Source: Candidatus Moduliflexus flocculans (lineage in GTDB: Bacteria; Moduliflexota; Moduliflexia; Moduliflexales; Moduliflexaceae). From it: a stretch of DNA of 64,000 nucleotides. The stretch's first letter is position 1; each line of letters begins with the position of its first letter. The stretch is from contig DF820455.1 in NCBI GenBank assembly GCA_000739515.1, positions 937,238 to 1,001,237 on the forward strand, written 5' to 3'. This document shows positions 1 to 8,546 of this stretch, one piece after another. Below the pieces are notes generated by a model. It made no database searches and was not told where the DNA came from. It saw only the letters and a program-made list of their open reading frames with translations. The position numbers and the translations under genes were made by a program.

Positions 1-1208
1 TGATTATTGACGAGGCGCACAAACTCAAGCACCGCGCCACGCAGCGATTTAAGTTTGTCAGCCAGATTCGCAAAAAATATATGCTGATGCTCACGGCGAC
101 GCCAGTGCATAACAATCTGACGGAATTGTATAATCTTGTGACGCTCCTAAAACCCGGATTGCTCGGCACGATCCGCTCGTTCAAGCGGCATTTCGTCGCT
201 TCGGCAGACGCTCGCCGCCCGAAAAACGAACAGCATCTCAAAACGCTGCTTGCGTCCGTGATGATCCGCAACCGGCGCTCGGATGTCAACATCCGCTTTC
301 CTGCGCGGAAATCGGCGATTTACCATCTCAGTTTGAGCGAGAAAGAGCAGCAATTATATGAACACGTGTCAGCGTATATTCGCGAGGAATTCAAGGCGCA
401 GACCAAACACGAATTTCATCTGCTCTCGCTGACCATGCTGCAAAAAGAGTTGTGCAGCAGCGCCCGCGCCGTAAAAACGACGCTGGAAAAAATCGCGGCG
501 CGGGAACAGTACCCGGACGATGCGAAAGCGCGGTTGCGCGGATTTGCCGAATTTGCGGGCGACATTACCAAAAATCGCAAGATTGACGCATTGCTGGAGC
601 TTTTAACACAATATCCGGGCAAATGCCTGGTCTTTACGGAGTTTCTCGAAACCATGGGCTTGATCAGAGAACGCCTGGATCAGGCCGGAATCGCGGCGCA
701 GACGTTTCACGGCAGCATGGATTTGGCGCAGCGGCGCGACGCTATGCGCCATTTTCAGCGGACGGCGCGCGTGATGATTTCGACGCAAACCGGCGGCGAA
801 GGCTTCAACTTGCAATTCTGCCACCAGTTGGTCAACTTCGATCTCCCCTGGAATCCGATGATGGTGGAACAGCGGATCGGGCGTCTGCATCGGCTCGGGC
901 AGCAGGAAGATGTGCTGATTTTCAACTTTTCCATGCACAACACGATTGAGGCGCACGTGTTGGATTTGCTGTCGCGCAAAATTCGGATGTTCGAGCTTGT
1001 CGTCGGCGAGCTTGACCTGATTCTCAGCGAAGTGGAAGACCATAAAACCTTCGAACACGCGATTCAGGACATCTGGATCAGCAGCAAAGACGACGACGAT
1101 ATGCGGCAGCGCTTCGACCGGTTCGGCGACCGGCTGACGAACGCCCGCAAAGCCTTTGAGAAGGTCAAAGAAGCCGAACGCCTGACATCGGAACTCTTCG
1201 AGGTATAA
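1..1208 (+). CDS. SNF2/DEAH-box helicase, C-terminal part (5' end outside window)
   Basis: The frame is open from the left edge, so the start and the first ATPase motifs lie outside. The visible part opens with IIDEAHKLK (Walker B/motif II, DEAH), then LMLTATPVHN (motif III). The second RecA lobe carries GGEGFNLQFCHQLVNFDLPW (motif V) and the arginine-finger motif EQRIGRLHRLGQ (motif VI). These are diagnostic of SNF2-like double-stranded DNA translocases. The C-terminal tail of about 100 residues is charged and helical. The TAA stop shares its last base with the ATG of the next gene, which suggests translational coupling to the cysteine-rich protein. No nuclease motif is visible, and chromatin-type remodelling is not expected in bacteria. 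A role in DNA repair or in a conflict module is inference. Confidence 0.93.
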   Translation, partial: IIDEAHKLKHRATQRFKFVSQIRKKYMLMLTATPVHNNLTELYNLVTLLKPGLLGTIRSFKRHFVASADARRPKNEQHLKTLLASVMIRNRRSDVNIRFPARKSAIYHLSLSEKEQQLYEHVSAYIREEFKAQTKHEFHLLSLTMLQKELCSSARAVKTTLEKIAAREQYPDDAKARLRGFAEFAGDITKNRKIDALLELLTQYPGKCLVFTEFLETMGLIRERLDQAGIAAQTFHGSMDLAQRRDAMRHFQRTARVMISTQTGGEGFNLQFCHQLVNFDLPWNPMMVEQRIGRLHRLGQQEDVLIFNFSMHNTIEAHVLDLLSRKIRMFELVVGELDLILSEVEDHKTFEHAIQDIWISSKDDDDMRQRFDRFGDRLTNARKAFEKVKEAERLTSELFEV

Positions 1209-2869
1209 TGAAAGCATTTCTGATTGATTATTTCCGCTACGCGAATTGCGCTGTTGAGGAGGATGGAAACGCGCTTGCCGTGACGCTGACGCCCGAATTG
1301 GCCACGCATATCGGGAAGCCGCGCCTGCGACTCGTCTTTAATCCGGCGCATCTTACGGCGGACGCGGAATTGGTGACGCCCGGCAGTTATTTGATAAACC
1401 GACTGTACGAGACGCTGAAAAATCGCGGTGCAAAAATGGCGATGACGCTTCCTTTGCGTCATGTGGCTGCGCCAGTGTCTGATTTTGATATTCGCGTGTC
1501 ATCCGCTCTGACAAGCCGCATTCAAGAGAAAGAAACGCATGAAACGGAGGCGCTGCTGACGTTCCGCGTGACGTTTCACAGCAATGAAAAACGCGAAGAA
1601 CTCATCACCATTGGCGTGGACATGCGCGGCAAGATTCGGCGCCACGCCGCGTTTCCGTATCCGATAGAGGCGCTGAATCTGTCTGAATCAAGCCGGTTTC
1701 CGTTCACGAAAACCGAGGCGAAAGCGATCTATGAACGCTGTCTGCAATTAGCGCAGGAATATGCGGGGGACGAAGCGCGGCGTAATCAGCAGGAACTCGC
1801 TCGACATTTTCATCGCGATGCGTTGCGCTTGCAGGGATTTTATCGGCAATTAATCGAGGAAATTCCGGATTTGGCGATAAATCGGGAGTATCAGACGCAG
1901 CAATATCAGGCGGAGTACGAGCGCAAGGCCGCGGACGAATTGCAAAAATGCCAGGTGCAGGTTTTTATTGAGCCAGTGGCGTTTTGTGCGGTGAACACGC
2001 CCTTTCAGCGCTATCGGTTCGTGGTGAAAAATCGCGCGGCGTTTTCCGCTGAATTCGACGCGCATCTGAACTTATTTTCCGGGCAGGCGGTCTATCCCGA
2101 ATGCCCCTCCTGCCAGAATGAGATGCACGCTGTCGGCCTGTGCGAACGCGGCGAACACGCGGTCTGCGAGACCTGCCTTGAGACGTGCCATGTTTGCGGC
2201 CAGCAGGTTTGCCGGGCGTGCGGCATCAGCGAATGCGCCGAATGCGGGGAATTTGTCTGTCATGATTGCGCGGAAACGTGCCATCTGTGCGGCAAAACGC
2301 ATTGCCCGACGCATCTGCTCGGCTGTCGTCTTTGCCGCAAGCATTTCTGCCGGGCGTGTTCCGCGACGTGTGGCGAGTGTGGTAAAATCGTCGGCAATAT
2401 TCATGTTATTGAGTGCGACATCAGCCATCAGCCGGTCTGTTTCGATTGCCTCGTCACCTGCCCGTGCTGCGACAAGCATGTCGGGCGTTCTCACGCGAAA
2501 ACGTGCGCGTTCTGCGGACGGCAGATGTGCGAGGAATGCGCGTTCTCTTGCGCGGAATGCGGCCAGACTTTCTGCGTGCATCATGTGCGGGAATGCGACA
2601 TCAGCGGCAAAATGACCTGTCCGCGCCATTCTGCCGTCTGCGCAAGCTGCGGGCGGCATGTCAGCGCGAAGTATCTCAAAAAATGCGATGTCTGCCGTAC
2701 CACCGTTTGCGTAAAATGCGCCACGCGCTGTTCCGGCTGCGGTCATTATTTCTGCGAGCAGCATCGCGACGAGATGACGGTCTGCGCGGAATGCGGCAAA
2801 CGCTATTGCTCGCTCTGCGGTTCCGGGCAGGACATCTGCGCGGAATGCCTTAAGCGTGGACAGGGTTAA
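1208..2869 (+). CDS. Cysteine-rich tandem zinc-finger protein coupled to SNF2 helicase
   Basis: This 553-residue protein has two halves. Residues 1 to about 298 are an unrecognised domain, rich in charged helices toward its end. From residue 299 to the C terminus there are about 52 cysteines plus several histidines, mostly as CxxC pairs spaced 8-14 residues apart (for example CHVCGQQVCRACG, CAECGEFVCHDC). This matches a tandem run of treble-clef, RING or B-box-like zinc fingers, probably more than ten zinc sites. It overlaps the helicase stop by one base (TAATG), so the two proteins are probably made together. No transmembrane segment or signal peptide is seen. Tandem zinc fingers suggest protein or nucleic-acid recognition beside the translocase. 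No named family was recognised. Confidence 0.85.
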   Translation: MKAFLIDYFRYANCAVEEDGNALAVTLTPELATHIGKPRLRLVFNPAHLTADAELVTPGSYLINRLYETLKNRGAKMAMTLPLRHVAAPVSDFDIRVSSALTSRIQEKETHETEALLTFRVTFHSNEKREELITIGVDMRGKIRRHAAFPYPIEALNLSESSRFPFTKTEAKAIYERCLQLAQEYAGDEARRNQQELARHFHRDALRLQGFYRQLIEEIPDLAINREYQTQQYQAEYERKAADELQKCQVQVFIEPVAFCAVNTPFQRYRFVVKNRAAFSAEFDAHLNLFSGQAVYPECPSCQNEMHAVGLCERGEHAVCETCLETCHVCGQQVCRACGISECAECGEFVCHDCAETCHLCGKTHCPTHLLGCRLCRKHFCRACSATCGECGKIVGNIHVIECDISHQPVCFDCLVTCPCCDKHVGRSHAKTCAFCGRQMCEECAFSCAECGQTFCVHHVRECDISGKMTCPRHSAVCASCGRHVSAKYLKKCDVCRTTVCVKCATRCSGCGHYFCEQHRDEMTVCAECGKRYCSLCGSGQDICAECLKRGQG

Positions 2870-2878
2870 TCATTTTTT

Positions 2879-2910
2879 ACGTGTCAGAACCTTTAAGGTG
2901 TCTGACACGT
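2879..2910. repeat. Palindrome, family A copy 1
   Basis: Arms ACGTGTCAGAACCTT and AAGGTgTCTGACACGT pair almost perfectly around one base. It lies 9 bases after the zinc-finger gene's stop codon. The core TGTCAGA...TCTGACA recurs at 14809, 59164 and 61418. Confidence 0.85.
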
Positions 2911-2928
2911 TTATCGCGAGGAGCGCAA

Positions 2929-3297
2929 ATGTCACGGATTATTACGATTCAGACGCAGTTTCGGGATATTGATATGTTGAAAACCTGTCTGGAAACGCTG
3001 GAATGCCAGGTGCTGCATGAGCCGAACGGCATCAAGTTGCGCGGCGCGTCAACGCCGGTTGAATTGCTGGTTCATGCGCCGTTCGGCTCGTTCGGGTTTC
3101 GCCGTGCATCGGACGGACAATATGAAATTGTCGGCGACGATTTCGTGCTTGGCCGCCAGCAGAAATTCATCCACAATTTAACGCAGCAATACGCCTACCG
3201 AAAGGTGTTGAAGGATGCGGCGGCGGCGGGGTATCAGCTTGTGCATGAAGAACGGCGGGAGAATCGCGAGATTCGATTGGTCGTCAGGAAATGGTAA
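2929..3297 (+). CDS. DUF1257 (Ycf35-like) protein
   Basis: A 122-residue protein beginning MSRIITIQTQFRD and ending in a YAY-R-LKDAAAAGY-L...RL-VRKW pattern, the layout of the DUF1257/Ycf35 family known from plastids and cyanobacteria. I chose ATG 2929 because GAGGAG sits 7 bases before it. The longer GTG frame from 2881 would start inside palindrome A1. Molecular function is unknown. It is followed by a DUF2997 gene, a pairing I recall as common, and preceded by the helicase and zinc-finger genes, so all four are probably one transcription unit. Confidence 0.8.
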   Translation: MSRIITIQTQFRDIDMLKTCLETLECQVLHEPNGIKLRGASTPVELLVHAPFGSFGFRRASDGQYEIVGDDFVLGRQQKFIHNLTQQYAYRKVLKDAAAAGYQLVHEERRENREIRLVVRKW

Positions 3298-3300
3298 TTT

Positions 3301-3331
3301 ACCCACCCGTTGCCCCTTTCATGAAGGGAAC
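3301..3331. repeat. Possible decayed MITE fragment
   Basis: The stretch CCACCC-TTGCCCC...GAAGGGAA loosely resembles the C-rich end of the 154-bp element at 34453. No terminal repeat is left, so this is tentative. Confidence 0.3.
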
Positions 3332-3352
3332 TACAGATGAAGAGGAGACATG

Positions 3353-3556
3353 ATGGCAACTCCACAGGAAATTGAATTTATCATTAGCCCGGATGGAAAT
3401 GTCGAATTTACGATCTCAGGCGCAAAAGGCGGCCAATGCCTGCCAATCGCGAAATTGTTCGAAATCTTAGGAGAAATTACATCCGACAAGCCGACTTCGG
3501 AATTTTATGCGCAGGAAGAAATATCGGGCGTTACTGTGGCGCAGCAAAGGCGCTGA
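3353..3556 (+). CDS. DUF2997 small protein
   Basis: A 67-residue protein with a two-strand start (IEFIISPDGNVEFTISGAKG) and a short helix, matching the DUF2997 layout, which usually neighbours DUF1257. Two ATG codons are in tandem. The second is preferred because AGGAG lies 5 bases upstream of it against 2 for the first. It ends 7 bases from the opposing HNH gene, so the two genes converge with no visible terminator. It probably works with the DUF1257 protein; function is unknown. Confidence 0.75.
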   Translation: MATPQEIEFIISPDGNVEFTISGAKGGQCLPIAKLFEILGEITSDKPTSEFYAQEEISGVTVAQQRR

Positions 3557-3563
3557 ATTTGAA

Positions 3564-4088
3564 TTACGTTTCGATCTCGATATTCCAATATAAGTAATCT
3601 TTCCAGCTTTCTGGCGCATGTTTAATGCCAACAGTAATTTGAAGAAATTGATTCCATTGCGGTCGGCGCGGCGGTGTCAGGAGCGACATTCTCGCCTGTT
3701 TTGGGGTGCGGTTTGCTTTTTTGCTGTTACATGCCAGGCAGCAGGTCACGACATTGTCCCAGGTTGTCTGTCCGCCCTGCGATTTTGGCACGACATGATC
3801 GTAGGTAATTTCTTTCGGCAGCAAGGACGTGCCGCAGTATTGGCATTGGCCTTTGTCTCGCGCATATAAATTCCGCCGCGAGAATTTGACCTCCTGCCGC
3901 TGGCGTTTCACAAGATAGAGCAGGCGGACGACTGCGGGAAGTTGGATGGAAAAAGAAATGCTATGGATTTCCCGGTCGTAGTGTTCGATCACTTCTACCT
4001 TGCCCAATGTTAATAACGTGACCGCTTTTTGCCAGCTTATCAGCCGAAGCGGTTCATACGTCGCATTCAATAACAACGTCTGTTCCAT
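3564..4088 (-). CDS. HNH endonuclease family protein
   Basis: A 174-residue protein of the HNH family. Zinc-binding pairs CQYCG (about residue 82) and CLACN (about 115) bracket the catalytic ITYDHVVPKSQGG segment and the asparagine of TWDNVVTC, giving the Cx2C-DH-N-Cx2C signature. The N-terminal MEQTLLLNATYEPLRLISWQKA is characteristic of a widespread stand-alone HNH group whose role is uncertain. A strong GGAGG-type site precedes the ATG. It opposes the helicase/DUF1257 cluster and may be an independent gene. Confidence 0.9.
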   Translation of the reverse strand: MEQTLLLNATYEPLRLISWQKAVTLLTLGKVEVIEHYDREIHSISFSIQLPAVVRLLYLVKRQRQEVKFSRRNLYARDKGQCQYCGTSLLPKEITYDHVVPKSQGGQTTWDNVVTCCLACNSKKANRTPKQARMSLLTPPRRPQWNQFLQITVGIKHAPESWKDYLYWNIEIET

Positions 4089-4143
4089 ACCGTCGCTCCT
4101 CCTTTAAAAAGATGATTGGCTGATGTCTATAACGTCTCCATTC

Positions 4144-5661
4144 CTATTTTTTCTCTTGACGTGGCGTGTCATCAAGAGGATGAATTTTTACAATAGCTCC
4201 AATGGCTTCGAACTTGAATGTGTTTTCTAATTGTGATATAAAATAATATGGCTCATAGGTATCAGCAAAATATAAGGGATGCGTTTGATGTTGATGAATA
4301 AGCGCGGTTAATTCTTCGACTGGATTGCTCGACGAAAAATAGATGGAATCAATGACTTGCATGATTGTGACATCTGGCCGGACATTATAGACTTCCTGAT
4401 AATATTGTAACGCCATTGCAATATTGAAGTCAGAAAAAATTATTGCGTTGTTGTCAACGCGGTCAAAAACGTCTTTTGCATACTGATATGCTCCAACCAG
4501 ATGTCTTTTGCTCGGAGTAAAAAAATATTCTATTGAGTCTCGATATGGCAGGTTTCGAATATTGAGAAGATGTATTCCTGTCATTTTGTAAACGCGAGGG
4601 AAAATCATATAGACTGCGACAGGACTCAACACAAGAAGCAGAAGAATGGCGATTTGTTTCTTGAGGGTGATAAACGGTCTCCACTCAAGCAGCGCTTCGA
4701 ATCCTGCGGCGATCCATACGGCAAACACGAGATATGATGCGATGAGTAACGCGAATTGTCTTTGTAAAAAATAGGTCATCGCAAAAGCGGTGTTGCTGGT
4801 AAATAAAAATAGTAGGCTATAAGACAGCAAACGATCTTTTTTCCAGAGCGGTTGGATGCCAAAGACTCCGCACACGATCGCGCAGGGAAATTGATACAGC
4901 AGATACAATGGAAATTTCCAACTTTCCGTCAGTATCTTTTTCCATTGAATAAATAGGGTAATATGTCCATGCGTATCGTGCAAGATTTTTTCCATCGTTG
5001 CTCCAAATCCCAGTTTGTACATCGGGACAAGAAATAATGGAGAAATGCCACACAGGAACGCCAGAAGCGCATACCCGACATGCCTGATACGAATCGGAAC
5101 CCCGCCAAAAACGAGTAGGCCAATAGGAAGAATAAAAAAGGCGCTGATCGAATGATTATAAAATGATAAGCCCAGAAAAAAACAGATGAGCAGCAGATAT
5201 TGAGTGCGCTGCGTATTTCTATACTTCTGGGTGAGCCAGAGAAGAGTGGCTAAAAAGAAGGCGTGAAGGGAATACGTTTCGGTAATAACAGCATAGAGCC
5301 AAAAGGAATGGGAGACGCTTAAAATCAACGCTCCGCCGATAGATGGCAAATTATGAAACCCCGCTTCTTTCAGAAAAAGAAACAATATGACAATTGCCGC
5401 TGCCGCAAAAAAAGATGATAGAATATGCTGAGTGACGGCCAATTCATACGGAAGATAGGAAAAAATAATGCCGATAACGGTATGTAATGGATGATATCCA
5501 TGACTAAAATCATAAATATCCCGATGCTTGACCTCAAGCGCTAATTTTGAACTGTCCGACCAAAGAAATGTCGGCGGAAGCGTATAAAAATAGAGGCTGA
5601 ATGACAATAAAAAAACGCTGACCGCATAAGCTATTTTTTTCTTCTTATCTGTTCGTTTCAT
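4144..5661 (-). CDS. DUF2723-like integral membrane glycosyltransferase
   Basis: A 505-residue polytopic membrane protein with about ten hydrophobic segments. After the first helix it reads FYTLPPTFLWSDSSKLAL, which fits the N-terminal signature of DUF2723 (acidic residue in the first outer loop, as in GT-C enzymes using lipid-linked sugars). The C-terminal soluble part (DVFDRVDNNAIIFSDFN...) resembles the substrate-facing domain of such enzymes. The next gene's stop lies 13 bases upstream of this start, so the two are co-transcribed. Acceptor and sugar are unknown. The codon mix looks a little more AT-rich than the neighbouring kinase gene. Confidence 0.75.
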   Translation of the reverse strand: MKRTDKKKKIAYAVSVFLLSFSLYFYTLPPTFLWSDSSKLALEVKHRDIYDFSHGYHPLHTVIGIIFSYLPYELAVTQHILSSFFAAAAIVILFLFLKEAGFHNLPSIGGALILSVSHSFWLYAVITETYSLHAFFLATLLWLTQKYRNTQRTQYLLLICFFLGLSFYNHSISAFFILPIGLLVFGGVPIRIRHVGYALLAFLCGISPLFLVPMYKLGFGATMEKILHDTHGHITLFIQWKKILTESWKFPLYLLYQFPCAIVCGVFGIQPLWKKDRLLSYSLLFLFTSNTAFAMTYFLQRQFALLIASYLVFAVWIAAGFEALLEWRPFITLKKQIAILLLLVLSPVAVYMIFPRVYKMTGIHLLNIRNLPYRDSIEYFFTPSKRHLVGAYQYAKDVFDRVDNNAIIFSDFNIAMALQYYQEVYNVRPDVTIMQVIDSIYFSSSNPVEELTALIHQHQTHPLYFADTYEPYYFISQLENTFKFEAIGAIVKIHPLDDTPRQEKK

Positions 5662-5674
5662 TAATTGCTTGAAG

Positions 5675-7423
5675 CTATTTTGACGAGTCAGAATTCATAT
5701 CGTTGATCACGTAAGAAGCATTGGCATTGAGGTTCGACAAAAATTTTCCAGACGCAAACCCAATAAAACATTGGTTGGTTGTGAATTTTTTATTGGCAAT
5801 TTGCACAAAATGATATTTTTTCAGAAAGTCGGCGTCTGATAATAATCCATTGAGCCAATTTTTCATCGCCTGGTGGTTAAGAAGCGTCGAATAAAAATAT
5901 TTCACATTCTCTTCTGACAAACATTTTGTCACAGGGGCAAAGCTGAAAAACGGATTCATCACGTCAGGCTGTAATTCATAAAAAACTGTTTTTTCAAAGG
6001 CCGTATGATTTTTCATGCCCATCCGTTTTCCCTGACTATGTCCCATTTTTACACTATTAAGCCCCATCAGATCGATAATCTCTCCTTCATAAGTCATTTT
6101 GACTCCGCCAGCAACAATAACGCCGATTGAAGGAGGGGGAACTTCCGCAAAAAACGCCGAAAAAAAACGCCCCATATATCGCCCATCTTCTGCCAACGTA
6201 AATTCATAATCAATCGTTCCGCTTTCTTTGACATTCTCCCATTTTAAGGGTTGGATAAGGTATAAGAATATGCATATCGTGAGCACACTCAGCCATTTAC
6301 GCATTCCTGAAAGTGGCTCACGCCACTGGAACGCGAGAACGGTTTCCGCGAGGTTTGCTGCAAAGATAAACATATTTAAGAGAAGCAGCGGATAGATCGG
6401 CTGATAAAATCGCCAGAGATTAAAATGATCTCCTCCCGTGATAATTGGAATAATTAGACCCGTACAGATGACGATGGGAAACAGATCAACCGCCTTGACA
6501 CTAAATGTCCGATCATGCGAGAAAACAGAGCGGAATATCCTCTGCCCATTTAGCCCTAAAGAAAATACCAATATCAGCATTGAAAACTGCACTACAGGCG
6601 CTGAATCAAAGAACCCAACAGCATATCGCCAGCCCTCTGAGATGTTATAAATAATTGACGGCGAAATTTTGGCGTAGTACGTATTCGGCAACGGGTAGCC
6701 GAAATAGACCATTCGGAAACCTGTCAGCGCAAGCAGCGTCACGAAGTATGTCAACAGCGGCAGCCGAATAGCGGCGATTCCTTCGCGGATATTCGACGTA
6801 TATACTTCGCGAAAAAAGAGGATGCCGATAAACACAAGGCCCCACAGCATGGCTTCCGGGCGAGTCAGCAATAATAGCGCGATCAATGTCGCCAATAAAA
6901 TGGGGCGTTGTTTCTGATACGAGATGGTTGTGATAGCTGTTGCCGTTAATACCGCTCCCCAAAGCCCGTTATCCATCAGGGTAAGAATTTGCCAGATAAA
7001 GTACGCGGGAGACAAACAGAGCACGAACATATACAAGAGGCTGTAAAAAGAAAATTGCCACCCTTTTTGGGCATTTTGGCGGCGAGCGATCTGAAAATCA
7101 AGATAGTTTGTTGTCAACGTGATTGTGAGGGTAACAAGCAACACATTTATCAGTAATAGAGCGAGTTCGGGTTGCTCGGATATTCCAAATAACGCTGCCG
7201 CAATAAGCGTCCAGAGAAAGGAGGAAAAGCCTTCTACTCGCTCTCCTCCGATATTATACACGAAGCCCTGCCCGTGAATCAAATGCTTTGCATAGACAAA
7301 AAAAATGTTGGCGTCATCAATTCCAATGAGCGGGGAATCTAATTCGGCCCAAATCACAGAGGTAACGGTGACGACAAGACAGAAGATGAGGCCAAATCGC
7401 ATCAAAATATTCTTTTTAGCCAT
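5675..7423 (-). CDS. GT-C type membrane glycosyltransferase-like protein
   Basis: A 582-residue polytopic membrane protein. An N-terminal helix is followed by IGIDDANIFFVYAKHLIHG, an acidic first-loop motif as in ArnT/PMT-like mannosyltransferases, and by GERVEGFSSFLWT. About eleven hydrophobic helices follow, then a soluble tail of about 170 residues. I start at ATG 7423 (MAKKNIL). The longer frame to 7660 would run deep into the PfkB gene and adds non-hydrophobic, arginine-rich residues typical of an out-of-frame shadow. It pairs with the DUF2723 protein just downstream, which suggests joint modification of an envelope polymer or protein. Confidence 0.72.
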   Translation of the reverse strand: MAKKNILMRFGLIFCLVVTVTSVIWAELDSPLIGIDDANIFFVYAKHLIHGQGFVYNIGGERVEGFSSFLWTLIAAALFGISEQPELALLLINVLLVTLTITLTTNYLDFQIARRQNAQKGWQFSFYSLLYMFVLCLSPAYFIWQILTLMDNGLWGAVLTATAITTISYQKQRPILLATLIALLLLTRPEAMLWGLVFIGILFFREVYTSNIREGIAAIRLPLLTYFVTLLALTGFRMVYFGYPLPNTYYAKISPSIIYNISEGWRYAVGFFDSAPVVQFSMLILVFSLGLNGQRIFRSVFSHDRTFSVKAVDLFPIVICTGLIIPIITGGDHFNLWRFYQPIYPLLLLNMFIFAANLAETVLAFQWREPLSGMRKWLSVLTICIFLYLIQPLKWENVKESGTIDYEFTLAEDGRYMGRFFSAFFAEVPPPSIGVIVAGGVKMTYEGEIIDLMGLNSVKMGHSQGKRMGMKNHTAFEKTVFYELQPDVMNPFFSFAPVTKCLSEENVKYFYSTLLNHQAMKNWLNGLLSDADFLKKYHFVQIANKKFTTNQCFIGFASGKFLSNLNANASYVINDMNSDSSK

Positions 7424-7536
7424 AATTACGCCATTCTGAATCTTATAAACTGCGGGTACCCTTGAGAGAGATTTTCGGTCGCAACCAGCGCGATTCCAAA
7501 AATCTCCGTTCAAGGATAAATACAATCTCTCGTCCG

Positions 7537-8523
7537 TTACATTCCAACAGTTCCCTGGTGTTTGATGAATTCTTCGACCTGCGCTCTGGTTGGCAGCGCC
7601 GGAATCGCGCCGCGTGTCAGCGTCGCAATTGCGCCGACCGCATTGGCAAAGCGGCAGCATGCTTCAAGTTCGGCGTGCGCTGGCGCGACAAACGGCTCGC
7701 CGGATTTCACGCAGCGCAGCAAACAGGATAAAAATCCGGCCACAAAACCGTCGCCCGCGCCGGTGGTATCCACCGCCTGCACGCGATAGCCGGAAACCAT
7801 GCCTTCCGCTCTGTCCGAATAGAAATAACTTCCACCGCTGCCGGACGTGATGACAATGAGCGCCGGCCCAAAACTGCGCAGCCGCGTCGCGCCGTCATGC
7901 AGTTGCCGCGTCCCGGTTAAAAATTCCAATTCGTCGTCATTAATTTTCATAAAATCTGCAAAGCGCATGCCATTCAGAATCTCCTGCCGCGCGGTTTCGG
8001 CATTCGGCCAGAGATTCAGGCGGAGATTCGGATCGTAGGAAATCATGACGCCCGCTTTTTTGGCGATCTCAAGCGCATGAAACGTCGCGCTGCGGCACGG
8101 CTCGGAAATCAGGCTGATCGAGCCATAATGAAAAATGGAGGCGTTTGCCACCATCGTCTCAGGAATTTCTTCCGGCGTCAACCGCATGTCTGCTGACGGG
8201 TGGCGATAGAACATAAAATCGCGCTCGCCATCCTGCCGGAGCGATACAAACGCTAACATTGTGCGAGCATCGGCATCGGTCGCGATGCCCGACACGTTGA
8301 CCTGATTTTCTTTGAGAATGCCGATCAGAAATTCGCCGAAACTATCCTGCCCAACTTTCCCGACAAATCCCACATTATGACCTAATCGCGCCAATCCGAC
8401 CGCGACGTTCGCAGGCGCGCCGCCTGCCGCTTTTTTGAATGCGGGCGCTTCAATCAACGACACGCCGGATTCTAACGAGACAAAATCAATTAACACTTCG
8501 CCTAAACAGACGACCTGTACCAT
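7537..8523 (-). CDS. PfkB-family carbohydrate kinase (fructokinase-like)
   Basis: A 328-residue ribokinase-fold enzyme. Signature 1 is GGAPANVAVGLARLG near residue 35. Signature 2 is VDTTGAGDGFVAGFL near residue 250, with the catalytic aspartate in GAGD. YDPNLRLNLWP is the fructokinase-like middle motif. ATG 8523 is chosen because GGAGG lies upstream of it; a second ATG at 8541 lies within that Shine-Dalgarno region. It probably phosphorylates fructose or a related sugar. It is separated from the downstream glycosyltransferase by 113 bases without features. Confidence 0.88.
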   Translation of the reverse strand: MVQVVCLGEVLIDFVSLESGVSLIEAPAFKKAAGGAPANVAVGLARLGHNVGFVGKVGQDSFGEFLIGILKENQVNVSGIATDADARTMLAFVSLRQDGERDFMFYRHPSADMRLTPEEIPETMVANASIFHYGSISLISEPCRSATFHALEIAKKAGVMISYDPNLRLNLWPNAETARQEILNGMRFADFMKINDDELEFLTGTRQLHDGATRLRSFGPALIVITSGSGGSYFYSDRAEGMVSGYRVQAVDTTGAGDGFVAGFLSCLLRCVKSGEPFVAPAHAELEACCRFANAVGAIATLTRGAIPALPTRAQVEEFIKHQGTVGM

Positions 8524-8546
8524 ATCCCATCCTCCATTCAAGGTAT

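Noticed and set aside
2072..2764. 230-codon open frame antisense to the cysteine-rich gene
   Set aside because: Alanine/arginine-rich shadow of the strongly patterned CxxC coding strand, with no ribosome site and no family features.
7424..7660. N-terminal 79-codon extension of the glycosyltransferase gene
   Set aside because: It overlaps the 3' end of the PfkB gene and lacks hydrophobic or family-like sequence.
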